A stretch of DNA of 27,214 nt from Treponema sp. UBA4232 (GTDB lineage Bacteria > Spirochaetota > Spirochaetia > Treponematales > Treponemataceae): contig DGXM01000113.1 in assembly GCA_002396325.1 (NCBI GenBank), positions 1 through 27,214 of the forward strand. Direction: 5' to 3'. The notes beneath the pieces are model-generated. The model was not told the origin of the DNA. It saw only the letters and a program-made list of their open reading frames with translations, and ran no database searches. Numbering within the stretch: the first letter of the stretch is position 1; every line of letters begins with the position of its first letter. Below, piece after piece: positions 1 through 7,160 of this stretch. A program made the position numbers and the translations under genes.

Positions 1-352
1 CGAGGAAAACAACGCTCAGATTGCACAGGAGCTTGAAGATCAGAAAAAAGCGCAGGAAGAGCGTGAAAAAACATTTAACAATAAAGTTGAACAAACCGAA
101 AATAGGGAGAGAAATATCGAGCAGACGGTTCAATATCTTAACGGTATGCAGCCGGCGAATGCAGTGGCAATTCTTGAGGGCATGGATGATCAGGACGTGA
201 TTGACGTGCTCCGAAGGGCCGAGGTTGAGGCCCAGAATAGCGGAAAGACATCAATGGGAGCGTATTGGCTTTCACTTATGGATCCTGTCCGTGCCTCTGA
301 AATCAACCGCAAGATGATGAACAAACCTGTTTCATTGGATGCGGAAGAGTAA
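1..352 (+). CDS. flbB: Flagellar FlbB/MotE-like protein, 3' part only
   Basis: The frame is open from the window edge (first full codon at base 2) to TAA at 352, so the 5' end is missing. The visible part is a charged, Gln/Glu-rich coiled coil (about the first 45 residues), then a small helical domain with an ILEGMDDQDVIDVLRRAE stretch. That domain resembles the MgtE-N-like region of MotE and spirochaetal FlbB. FlbB is known in spirochaetes as a scaffold of the periplasmic flagellar collar that helps recruit stators. It lies 38 bp upstream of fliK, where treponemal flagellar operons usually carry flbB. An ATG at 146 is internal to the domain and is not taken as the start. The family call rests on the short domain plus gene order, so it is fairly but not fully secure. 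Confidence 0.68.
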   Translation, partial: EENNAQIAQELEDQKKAQEEREKTFNNKVEQTENRERNIEQTVQYLNGMQPANAVAILEGMDDQDVIDVLRRAEVEAQNSGKTSMGAYWLSLMDPVRASEINRKMMNKPVSLDAEE

Positions 353-390
353 TTGGTGACTGCCTCGGTGTTTCGCCGGAGGTAAAACCA

Positions 391-1803
391 ATGCAGACAT
401 TGAATGTTCAGCTTGTCCAGAATGAGATGGGTAAGACCAACGAAGTCGTCAAGAAAAGCGGCGGCAGGTCCGGTGCCTCGTTCGGAACAATACTTGAGTC
501 TGTCCAGTCAAATAAGCCCACGGACAATGCAAAAAAGACAGAAAGGACTCTAGACAATGTAAAACCGGAGTCTTCTATTGAAGAAAAGCCTGTCGCTGAA
601 GAAAGAAGTGTGGAAAACACTGTTGCGGAAAGCGGATCCCCGGAAAAAACTGCGGGAGAAAAATCTTCAGTAAAAAAATCAAAAGACAATGAAAAAGAAG
701 CGGACGGAAAATCCCTTGAAGCGGAAATGAACGTGAAGATTGACGTTGCAGCCGCAGAGGATGACAATTCCGTTTTCACGGCCGCATTTGCAGACGCACA
801 GGTTGTTGTTCCCTCGGATAATGCGGAAGTACAGGTTCCCGTAGAAAATCTTGATACAGAAATTGTACTTGCAGACGTCTCAAAGACGGAAGAAAACGCG
901 GTCGGATCTTCCAATGCGGAAATCATTGCAGGTGCTTCAACCCCGGATGCTGTCCTCGTGGAAAGTGCCTACGGTGAAATCGGTCTTGCGGATGATTCTG
1001 AAATAAAAATCCCAGAGACAGCAGGTGAAGTTGCGGAAGAGGAAATCGCCCTTGCAGGTGAAAGCGGTGCTCCAGCTGTGAATGAGGAGTCTAAGGAAAA
1101 AGATTCTGCTCTGGAAAAAGCCCTTGCCTCAACCGATGCCGGTAGAGAAGAGAAGCCGCTTTACACAGTCGTTGACCAGCGTACAAAACCTGAAGAGGAA
1201 AACAAAATCGCTTCGGCAGATGAGAAAACCACAGTGCGGTCCGTTCCTCAGGAAAATGCGGATGTGACTGGACAGGTTGCAAGAAACATTCAGGCAAACA
1301 TTCTTTCTTCAGACAATCAGAGCGCAGGAGCCACGGGATCGAATTTCCAGCAGATGCTTACTCAGCAGATTCAGGAAAATGCGCCTGAGTTCGTGAAAGC
1401 CGGGACAATAGTTTTGAAAGACAACAACTCCGGCTCAATAAATTTGATTTTGAAGCCTGAGAATCTCGGAAATGTTAAGATTAGTCTTCAACTCTCCGAT
1501 AAAGTAATAGGTGGAGAAATTGTTGTGCACAGTAAGGAAGCTTTCGAGGCATTCAAGCAGAATCTTGACACTCTGAAGCAGGCTTTCCAGAACAACGGTT
1601 TTGACAATGCTTCGTTCAATCTGAGTCTTTCCGAAAACTCTACGGGTTCTTCTTTTGCTCAGGAGAGGCAGAACGACGGAGACCAGTACATGGCGAACAA
1701 AACTTACGGCAATTATTCACAGTCTGAGGAAGACCCATCGTCTGCTTCAGATTCAGCAGCGTATACCAAGAGCGGCGACTATCAAGTTGATGTCGTGGCT
1801 TAG
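391..1803 (+). CDS. fliK: Flagellar hook-length control protein FliK
   Basis: This 470-residue protein matches FliK in layout. A long, low-complexity N-terminal region rich in Glu, Ala, Ser and Val (about residues 20-300) precedes a compact C-terminal hook domain (about 320-430). That domain contains GSINLILKPENLGNVKISLQ, the typical FliK signature (LxPxxLGxVxV). FliK is a secreted ruler that switches the export gate from hook to filament substrates once the hook is long enough. The start follows a strong GGAGG at about 378-382. flgD begins 16 bp after the stop, so the genes are probably co-transcribed. The gene was called tap1 in early treponemal work. The N-terminal part is expected to diverge fast; the C-terminal match carries the assignment. 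Confidence 0.88.
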   Translation: MQTLNVQLVQNEMGKTNEVVKKSGGRSGASFGTILESVQSNKPTDNAKKTERTLDNVKPESSIEEKPVAEERSVENTVAESGSPEKTAGEKSSVKKSKDNEKEADGKSLEAEMNVKIDVAAAEDDNSVFTAAFADAQVVVPSDNAEVQVPVENLDTEIVLADVSKTEENAVGSSNAEIIAGASTPDAVLVESAYGEIGLADDSEIKIPETAGEVAEEEIALAGESGAPAVNEESKEKDSALEKALASTDAGREEKPLYTVVDQRTKPEEENKIASADEKTTVRSVPQENADVTGQVARNIQANILSSDNQSAGATGSNFQQMLTQQIQENAPEFVKAGTIVLKDNNSGSINLILKPENLGNVKISLQLSDKVIGGEIVVHSKEAFEAFKQNLDTLKQAFQNNGFDNASFNLSLSENSTGSSFAQERQNDGDQYMANKTYGNYSQSEEDPSSASDSAAYTKSGDYQVDVVA

Positions 1804-1819
1804 TATAGGAGTGTTATAA

Positions 1820-2272
1820 ATGGCAGAAAGTGTAAACTTGAACACCAAGATGAGTGCCCAGGAAATGGCCAAGCTTCAAATGGACGTGGACACTTACAAC
1901 AAGTCTCTGGCGGTAAACGGACGTACCACCTCTCAGTCGTTGGGCAAGGATGACTTCTTGAAACTTTTGATTGTGCAGATGCAGAATCAGGATCCTACAG
2001 ATCCAATGGACAATACTGAATTTATCGCACAGATGGCAGAATTCTCCACATTGGAACAGATGACCAACATGAACTCCAACTTCGAGAACCTGAATTCCAT
2101 GTTGACTTCAAACAACGCAATGGGAACAATCGGCAAAAAGGTTGACATCAACCTTGGTGATGCCACCACTTCAGGTGTTGTGCAGGCTGTTACTTACGGA
2201 AATGCTCCGCAGGTGAAAGTCGGCAACATGTATTATGATTTGAACAAAATTTCAGCCGTTTACGGCAATTAA
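1820..2272 (+). CDS. flgD: Flagellar hook-capping protein FlgD (short form)
   Basis: This 150-residue protein has the conserved FlgD N-terminal region, with LGKDDFLKLLIVQMQNQDP followed by TDPMDNTEFIAQMAEFSTLE (residues about 43-80). FlgD forms the cap at the growing hook tip, under which FlgE subunits assemble. It is much shorter than enterobacterial FlgD (about 230 residues): the chain ends after a small beta-rich segment (VVQAVTYG...VKVGNMYYDL) and lacks the Ig-like C-terminal domain. The short form fits spirochaetal FlgD as I know it and is not read as a truncation. The start has an AGGAG about 8 bp upstream. It sits between fliK and flgE, its assembly partners. Confidence 0.93.
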   Translation: MAESVNLNTKMSAQEMAKLQMDVDTYNKSLAVNGRTTSQSLGKDDFLKLLIVQMQNQDPTDPMDNTEFIAQMAEFSTLEQMTNMNSNFENLNSMLTSNNAMGTIGKKVDINLGDATTSGVVQAVTYGNAPQVKVGNMYYDLNKISAVYGN

Positions 2273-2286
2273 AAGAGGGTAGCAAT

Positions 2287-3669
2287 ATGATGAGATCACT
2301 TTATTCTGGTGTAAGCGGCTTACAGAATCACCAGACACGCATGGACGTAATCGGAAACAACATTTCCAACGTGAATACATACGGTTTCAAAAGAGGCCGT
2401 GTTGACTTTCAGGATATGATCAGTCAGCAGATCAGCGGTGCAGCCCGTCCTGAAGAAGCTGTGGGCGGCGTGAATCCCAAGGAAGTCGGACTTGGAATGA
2501 GCATTGCCTCCATCGACACAATCTTCACTCAGGGAAACCTTCAGACAACAGGAGTCTCCACTGACCTTGCAATTCAGGGAAACGGATTCTTCGTGTTGAA
2601 GAACGGAGAGGAGACTTTCTATTCACGTGCCGGTGTTTTCGGTGTGGATGCAAACGGAACCCTCGTGAACCCCGGAAACGGACTTCGTGTGCAGGGTTGG
2701 ATGGCAGATGAGAACGGAAATGTTTCAACCTCAGCTTCCACAACAGACCTGAAGATTCCCGTAGGACAGAAAGATCCTGCCCGTGCAACCGAGACGGTCC
2801 GCTATCTCTGCAACCTTGACAAAAATCTTCCCGTGATTCCTGAGAACCCCACCGAAGAGCAGATCAGGGCAGGCACCTGGCAGACTGAAATTGACATTTA
2901 CGACTCATTCGGAAACAAACACCAGCTGCACATGGATTTCCAGAAAGTGCCCGATAATCCGAACCAGTGGACAGTCGCCATCACGGTTGACCCCAACGCT
3001 GCGGTTCCCACAGAGACCCGCGCAGGACTCAACACAACCGACGGAGTGACAAATATCTACACACTGAACTTCGACAACATGGGAGCTCTTGCTTCCGTTA
3101 CAGACAGTGCTGGAAACGTGTCCAATCCTGAAGGAAACATTTTCATCCAGGCTTCATACAACGTGCCCGATTCAAATCCCGATGCAGCAGGAAACCCCTA
3201 CCGCCAGACATTCAATCTGGATCTTGGAACAATCGGCTCATTCGAGAATACAATCACACAGGATGCCTCACAGAGCACAACAAAGGCCTACTATCAGGAC
3301 GGATATGCTCTTGGATATCTTGACAACTTCAGCATCGATGACAAGGGTATCATTACCGGCGTCTATTCAAACGGTTCAACACGCACCATCGGACAGATTG
3401 CAATGGCAAGCTTCACAAACCAGGGCGGTCTTGAGAAGAAGGGCGACAACACATACGCTGAGTCAATCAACTCCGGCATGGCAAACATCGGAGAGGCACG
3501 CACGGCAGGAAAGGGAAGTTTCAAAGCTGGAACTCTCGAAATGTCAAACGTTGACCTTACTGAGCAGCTCACCGATATGATTGTTACACAGCGTGGATTC
3601 GAGTCAAACGCAAAGACAATTCAGACCGGCGACTCAATGCTTGAGACCGTCATCAACCTGAAGCGCTGA
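2287..3669 (+). CDS. flgE: Flagellar hook protein FlgE
   Basis: This 460-residue protein has the full rod/hook-family layout. The N-terminal helix motif (MMRSLYSGVSGLQNHQTRMD, then GNNISNVNTYGFKR) and the C-terminal helix motif (SNVDLTEQLTDMIVTQRGFE) form the hook core, and the middle D1/D2 domains contain GNGFFVL. FlgE polymerises into the hook that joins the periplasmic filament to the motor. Lys162 and Cys175 are 13 residues apart and Asn176 follows the Cys. This matches the K165/C178 spacing of the Treponema denticola lysinoalanine cross-link, so a covalently linked hook is likely. The start has a GAGGG about 8 bp upstream. It is the last protein gene before a hairpin terminator; motility genes that often follow it are not present. 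Confidence 0.97.
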   Translation: MMRSLYSGVSGLQNHQTRMDVIGNNISNVNTYGFKRGRVDFQDMISQQISGAARPEEAVGGVNPKEVGLGMSIASIDTIFTQGNLQTTGVSTDLAIQGNGFFVLKNGEETFYSRAGVFGVDANGTLVNPGNGLRVQGWMADENGNVSTSASTTDLKIPVGQKDPARATETVRYLCNLDKNLPVIPENPTEEQIRAGTWQTEIDIYDSFGNKHQLHMDFQKVPDNPNQWTVAITVDPNAAVPTETRAGLNTTDGVTNIYTLNFDNMGALASVTDSAGNVSNPEGNIFIQASYNVPDSNPDAAGNPYRQTFNLDLGTIGSFENTITQDASQSTTKAYYQDGYALGYLDNFSIDDKGIITGVYSNGSTRTIGQIAMASFTNQGGLEKKGDNTYAESINSGMANIGEARTAGKGSFKAGTLEMSNVDLTEQLTDMIVTQRGFESNAKTIQTGDSMLETVINLKR

Positions 3670-3678
3670 TGATTTTGT

Positions 3679-3709
3679 GAATCCGTGAAAGTTTGATTTT
3701 TGCGGATTC
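3679..3709 (+). other. Hairpin just after flgE
   Basis: GAATCCG (3679-3685) pairs exactly with CGGATTC (3703-3709) across a 17-nt A/T-rich loop, starting 9 nt after the flgE stop. No T-run follows, so it does not look like a terminator. It could protect the 3' end of the flagellar mRNA. Confidence 0.4.
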
Positions 3710-3765
3710 GCTTATGGGACCCCGAAAAACTTTAGTTATCGATTTCGGATTATCATATAACCAGT

Positions 3766-3888
3766 ACCGGGCGGTGTCTGACCCGGTGCTTGGACGATGA
3801 CCGTATTTGAAGCTACGTGTCATTATAGTAACACTCCATTTTCCTAAGGCCGGATGAATGTACCGTTTGTCCGGTCTTTTCCTTTTTT
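3766..3888 (+). ncRNA. Candidate small RNA, or the structured 3' UTR of flgE
   Basis: A weak promoter-like pair (TTAGTT at 3732-3737, 18 bp, TATAAC at 3756-3761) would start a transcript near 3767. It would open with a hairpin (ACCGGG 3766-3771 with CCCGGT 3782-3787) and end about 120 nt later at a strong intrinsic terminator. There is no open frame. I did not recognise tmRNA, SRP RNA, RNase P RNA, 6S RNA or a known riboswitch. It may equally be an untranslated tail of flgE. Confidence 0.28.
3846..3888 (+). terminator. Intrinsic terminator after flgE / candidate small RNA
   Basis: CCGGATGAAT (3850-3859) pairs with GTTTGTCCGG (3865-3874), with three G-U wobbles and a 5-nt loop. The stem can extend outward to 3846/3878. 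It is followed by TTTT, CC and TTTTTT. It ends the flagellar unit before the tRNA promoter. Confidence 0.8.
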
Positions 3889-3941
3889 CTGAGGATTTGG
3901 AAAAAAAATTGCAAAAATCATGAAAAAAATGCCTATACCTG

Positions 3942-3970
3942 TTGACAAAAAAATCGGTTTGTTATATAGT
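3942..3970 (+). promoter_or_regulatory. Sigma70-type promoter of tRNA-Phe
   Basis: A consensus TTGACA (3942-3947) is followed, 17 bp later, by TATAGT (3965-3970). The mature tRNA begins 24 nt after the -10, leaving a short 5' leader for RNase P to remove. The flanks are A/T rich. Confidence 0.85.
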
Positions 3971-3993
3971 ATTTTACATCAAGTGATTGATAA

Positions 3994-4066
3994 GCCGGTG
4001 TAGCTCAGTTGGTAGAGCGGAGGACTGAAAATCCTTATGTCGTCAGTTCAATTCTGACCGCTGGCA
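3994..4066 (+). tRNA. tRNA-Phe (anticodon GAA)
   Basis: The cloverleaf folds fully. The acceptor arm GCCGGTG (3994-4000) pairs with CGCTGGC (4059-4065) with one G-U and one U-G wobble, and the discriminator is A4066. The D arm is GCTC...GAGC. The anticodon stem is GAGGA/TCCTT with loop CTGAAAA, giving anticodon GAA at 4027-4029. The T stem is GTCAG/CTGAC with loop TTCAATT. CCA is not encoded. It has its own promoter and terminator, so it is a single-gene transcription unit. Confidence 0.96.
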
Positions 4067-4071
4067 TTAAG

Positions 4072-4101
4072 CCTCTTCAAACGAAGAGGTTTTTTATTTT
4101 T
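4072..4101 (+). terminator. Intrinsic terminator of tRNA-Phe
   Basis: CCTCTTC (4072-4078) pairs exactly with GAAGAGG (4083-4089) across a 4-nt loop and is followed by TTTTTT, A and TTTTT. It starts five nt after the tRNA 3' end. Confidence 0.9.
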
Positions 4102-4195
4102 AAACACTGCAGATAAAAAAGTCCACTGTTTCCACGGAAATCATTTTTTGTGTCACGGGGTTGTCCGATAAGTTCGTTGCATAGCATCATCCCGA

Positions 4196-4534
4196 ACCTG
4201 TACTACCGTCATCCCGAACTTGCCCCCACCGTCATCCCGAACTTGCCCCCACCGTCATCCCGAACTTGATTCGGGATCTATGCACTATATCCAGCGCCGA
4301 TGCTGAAATAAATTCAGCATGACATTTTCACGTCATTCCGAACCTGCCCCCACCGTCATCCCGAACTTGATTCGGGATCTATGCACTATATCCAGCGCAG
4401 ATGCTGAAATAAATTCAGCATGACATTTTCACGTCATTCCGAACCTGCCACTACCGTCATTCCGAACTTGTTTCGGAATCTCCTCTGCACAAGAGATGCT
4501 GAATTCGGTTGCATGCAACCACGTTCAGCATGAC
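4196..4534. repeat. Array of palindromic repeat elements
   Basis: This is a block of short palindromes with constant outer ends (GTCAT on one side, ATC or ATCT on the other) and varying stems: CCCGAA/TTCGGG (4256-4276 and 4357-4377), TCCGAA/TTCGGA (4461-4476) and GCTGAA/TTCAGC (4301-4317 and 4402-4418). Elements alternate in orientation, as in bacterial BIME/REP clusters. The block holds two near-identical 101-bp tandem copies (4245-4345 and 4346-4446), and before them a 23-bp unit in tandem (about 4221 and 4244). The last element (4495-4534) has a nested GGTTGC/GCAACC hairpin. The family recurs at 27132-27214. There are no transposase or coding signals. Confidence 0.85.
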
Positions 4535-4561
4535 AATACTTTGCATTATCTCAATTCATCC

Positions 4562-4590
4562 TTGATTAAATTCAAAACTCTGCATATAAT
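4562..4590 (+). promoter_or_regulatory. Promoter of the ankyrin gene, predicted leaderless
   Basis: TTGATT (4562-4567), 17 bp, then a perfect TATAAT (4585-4590). Only 7 nt separate the -10 from ATG 4598, which has no Shine-Dalgarno sequence. Transcription is expected to start at or within a base or two of the A of that ATG. Confidence 0.75.
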
Positions 4591-4597
4591 GAATCAT

Positions 4598-5518
4598 ATG
4601 AATTGGCTGATAATCGCCCCGGAAGTTAAAAACACAAATCTCAAAGAAATCGAAAATCTTCTTTACGACAAAGGCATAGAGAATCCCTGTGAAATATTTC
4701 TTGACACTGACAAGTCGAATGAGGAAATCTATGAAACTTACAGAACCGTTATGCGCGCAACTCATTGCGTTGTTCTGGATGCGGGAAAGATGTCTCTCAA
4801 ACCCGAGTACATTTTCATATCGGGGATGCTTTCTGGAAACCGCTGTCAGACTTTCGTGCTGTCGGATGAAAACGATGAACGCACAAAAGAAATATGTTCT
4901 TTTTCCTCAGGTCAGATTAAATTCTTCAGCAGTATTGATGATTTGACAAAAAAACTTTCGGCGGATTTTTCAGACTTGGAAAAGCAGGATCTGCAGCATA
5001 ATTCCTTGGTGAAACTGTTTACAATGGGAATTCCTTTTACAGCGGATTCGATGGCCCATTATATTGAAAAAGAAAAAGAGGAAATCTGCGAGCTTCTTTT
5101 GAATGCGGGAATGTCCGTGAATGCCAAAACCTCGGATGGAGTTCCTCTTTTAAGTGTTGCTGTAAGAAATGATATGAGCGACAAAGTGAAGTGGCTTTTG
5201 TCTCTGGGGGCTGACATAAACGCAATCAGCGGCGACAGGGGATACTCTGCCGTAATGGATGCCGTGTGGCGGAAAAATTACGACCTCACGAAATATCTTA
5301 TTGAAAAAGGTGCAAGTCTTGAATTCATAAGTTCCGACGGTCAGCCGATACTTGTGCTTGCGGTTGGAAACGGAAATGTTGACATCGTGAATCTTCTTTT
5401 GCAAAACGGTGCAGACCCTGACGTTCAGGATAGTATGGGCATGAGTGCAAGACAGTATGCCAATCTTTTTAAGAAACCGGGGATGGTCGAGGCAATGGAA
5501 AAGTTTCCCCGGAAGTGA
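4598..5518 (+). CDS. Ankyrin-repeat protein with Rossmann-like N-terminal domain
   Basis: The protein is 306 residues from ATG 4598. Residues about 1-125 look like an alpha/beta domain. A first strand (NWLIIAPEV), a helix and ATHCVVLDAG are followed by PEYIFISGMLSGNRCQTFVL, which recalls the strand-Glu-helix pattern of TIR-like or nucleoside deoxyribosyltransferase-like folds, with Glu70 at the catalytic position. Residues about 135-300 hold roughly five ankyrin repeats (for example GVPLLSVAVRNDMSDKVKWL and GQPILVLAVGNGNVDIVNLL). No signal peptide or membrane segment is seen, so it is probably cytosolic. An upstream in-frame ATG at 4496 lies inside a palindromic repeat, and ATG 4589 overlaps the -10 box; both are rejected as starts. 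murG starts 26 bp downstream. The ankyrin call is firm; the N-terminal fold is inference. Confidence 0.8.
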   Translation: MNWLIIAPEVKNTNLKEIENLLYDKGIENPCEIFLDTDKSNEEIYETYRTVMRATHCVVLDAGKMSLKPEYIFISGMLSGNRCQTFVLSDENDERTKEICSFSSGQIKFFSSIDDLTKKLSADFSDLEKQDLQHNSLVKLFTMGIPFTADSMAHYIEKEKEEICELLLNAGMSVNAKTSDGVPLLSVAVRNDMSDKVKWLLSLGADINAISGDRGYSAVMDAVWRKNYDLTKYLIEKGASLEFISSDGQPILVLAVGNGNVDIVNLLLQNGADPDVQDSMGMSARQYANLFKKPGMVEAMEKFPRK

Positions 5519-5544
5519 TTTTTAAAATAAGGGTGGAGGAAAAA

Positions 5545-6702
5545 ATGGTTGATGCGGAAAAATCGTACAGCATAGTGTTTGCCGGCGGTGGAAGCGGTGG
5601 TCATATATATCCGGGAATTGCGGTTGCGGATGCATTGAAAATACTTGCAAAAGAGCGGGGCATTGATGTCAGAATTTATTGGATAGGAAACAAAAGCGGA
5701 ATGGACCGCGGCATAGTGGAAAAAAATCTTGTCTCCGAAGGTGGAAGCATTGATTCTTTCTACGGCATTTCCTGCGGAAAACTCAGACGCTACATCACGC
5801 TGAAAAATTTCTCCGACTTGTTTAAAATCGCTGCCGGGTATTTTCAATCGAAGAAGATTTTGAAAAAACTTTCCCCTGACACTCTTTTTTCGAAAGGCGG
5901 ATTCGTGTCGGTCACTCCGTGCAGGGCAGCCCGTTCACTCCGTATTCCGTATTACACGCACGAATGTGATTTTACTCCGGGACTTGCGACAAAACTCAAC
6001 AGCCGCGGTGCAAAAAACATTCTTGTCTCATACAAGGAAACGGAAAAATATTTCAGCGGAGACTTGAAAGACAGATGCATTGTCACGGGAAATCCTGTGC
6101 GTCCGGTTTTTTATGAGGACAACCGAGAAGCCGGACTGGAGTTCCTTGGCATAAAGAACAACACAAAGCCCGTCCTTCTTGTTTTGGGGGGAAGTCTCGG
6201 TGCCAGGCAGATTAACAATCTTGTGACGGAAAACATTGACTGGCTCACTGAAAGATTTGAAGTGGTCCATCAGACCGGAGCCGCATTTGCCGAAACTCAT
6301 CCAGAAGTTTTCTCCACTGCGAAAGAAGGGTATCATCCGTATACATTCATTTATTCACAGATGCCTTCCGTGATTCAGGCTGCCGATGTGATTCTTTCAC
6401 GTGCCGGAGCAAACTCTTTGTGGGAATGTGCGGTCTCTTCAAAGCCGATGGTTCTTGTTCCTCTCTGCGGTTCAGGCACACGCGGCGATCAGGTGGACAA
6501 TGCCCGCTATTTCGAATCCGTGGGCGCGGCAAAGGCTCTGATAGGTGAGGACGCATCTTCCGACTCGCTTAAAAAGGCCCTCGAGTCTCTTTTGCCGGAA
6601 GAAGAGCGCAGGAAATTTTCCGATGGATGCAAAAAGATATGCGGCTCTTCAATGCCTGCCCGCCGTATCGCAGAAATTATATTGGATGGTTTGACAAAAT
6701 GA
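5545..6702 (+). CDS. murG: MurG, lipid II-forming GlcNAc transferase
   Basis: This 385-residue protein matches MurG. This membrane-associated GT-B enzyme adds GlcNAc from UDP-GlcNAc to lipid I on the inner face of the cytoplasmic membrane, making lipid II. The first glycine-rich loop is FAGGGSGGHIYPGIAVADAL near the N-terminus, the second is LVLGGSLGARQIN in the middle, and the donor-binding region has VILSRAGANSLWE followed by GDQVDNARYFESVGAA. The start is ATG 5545, with a very strong GGTGGAGG upstream; an in-frame GTG at 5515 overlaps the ankyrin stop and has no such site. The stop overlaps the next ATG by 4 bp (ATGA), indicating translational coupling. Confidence 0.95.
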   Translation: MVDAEKSYSIVFAGGGSGGHIYPGIAVADALKILAKERGIDVRIYWIGNKSGMDRGIVEKNLVSEGGSIDSFYGISCGKLRRYITLKNFSDLFKIAAGYFQSKKILKKLSPDTLFSKGGFVSVTPCRAARSLRIPYYTHECDFTPGLATKLNSRGAKNILVSYKETEKYFSGDLKDRCIVTGNPVRPVFYEDNREAGLEFLGIKNNTKPVLLVLGGSLGARQINNLVTENIDWLTERFEVVHQTGAAFAETHPEVFSTAKEGYHPYTFIYSQMPSVIQAADVILSRAGANSLWECAVSSKPMVLVPLCGSGTRGDQVDNARYFESVGAAKALIGEDASSDSLKKALESLLPEEERRKFSDGCKKICGSSMPARRIAEIILDGLTK

Positions 6703-7160
6703 CATTTACAATGCTGGATTTCATTTTTTTTGCAATAATCGCACTGTGCATCATTGTCTGCTCAATCAAGGGATTCGTGGATTCTTTGTTCGACAAAGCT
6801 GCTCCGGTTCTTTCTCTTGTTGCTTCGTTCCTTTTTTTCAAAACCGCGATGAATACTCTTTTTTCATTTATCCCCAATCCTCTTATGAGGACTCTTGCGT
6901 CTTTCCTTGTGATTTTCGTTGTTGTCTTCATTGTGGTGAAGATTGTGCAGTCGCTGATTGGAAATATTTTTGACAACAAGATTCTCGGACCTCTTAACCA
7001 TACGTTGGGTTTTATGTTCGGAATAGTCGAAGGACTTGTGATAGTCGGCCTGATTCTTTTTCTTCTCACAACTCAGAATCTTTTCAATGCAGGAGGAATC
7101 CTTTCAGGGAGTTTTTTCAATGGCATATTCCAGTCTGTCTACGGAGGCCTGAATGTTTGA
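6699..7160 (+). CDS. cvpA: CvpA-family membrane protein
   Basis: From ATG 6699 the protein has 153 residues with four hydrophobic segments (about residues 5-22, 30-47, 60-84 and 100-124) and the CvpA/colicin V production signature near the N-terminus (MLDFIFFAIIALC...IKGFVDSLFDK). Members are inner-membrane proteins; in enterobacteria CvpA affects colicin V export and bile or envelope resistance, but the molecular role is unclear. It overlaps murG by 4 bp and the next gene by 8 bp, so it is embedded in an operon. A second ATG at 6711 (MLDF...) is a plausible alternative start. The family call is good; function is not inferred. Confidence 0.82.
   Translation: MTFTMLDFIFFAIIALCIIVCSIKGFVDSLFDKAAPVLSLVASFLFFKTAMNTLFSFIPNPLMRTLASFLVIFVVVFIVVKIVQSLIGNIFDNKILGPLNHTLGFMFGIVEGLVIVGLILFLLTTQNLFNAGGILSGSFFNGIFQSVYGGLNV

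Noticed and set aside
408..926. 172-codon open frame on the minus strand
   Set aside because: Antisense shadow of the low-complexity part of fliK; it has no ribosome site, domain or promoter.
3089..3580. 163-codon plus-strand frame inside flgE
   Set aside because: Out-of-frame shadow of flgE, rich in Gln, Arg and Ser with no recognisable fold.
3665..3690. CTGATGA followed by GAAA, resembling a hammerhead ribozyme core
   Set aside because: The bases after CTGATGA and before GAAA cannot pair to form stem II, and the CTGATGA is simply the last Arg codon and stop of flgE plus flanking bases.
4140..4534. CRISPR array
   Set aside because: The repeats are palindromic and alternate in orientation, with repeated and not unique spacers, and no cas genes are present.
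4496..4597. Extended N-terminus of the ankyrin protein from ATG 4496
   Set aside because: The ATG is part of a palindromic repeat element, and the added residues cross the promoter at 4562-4590.
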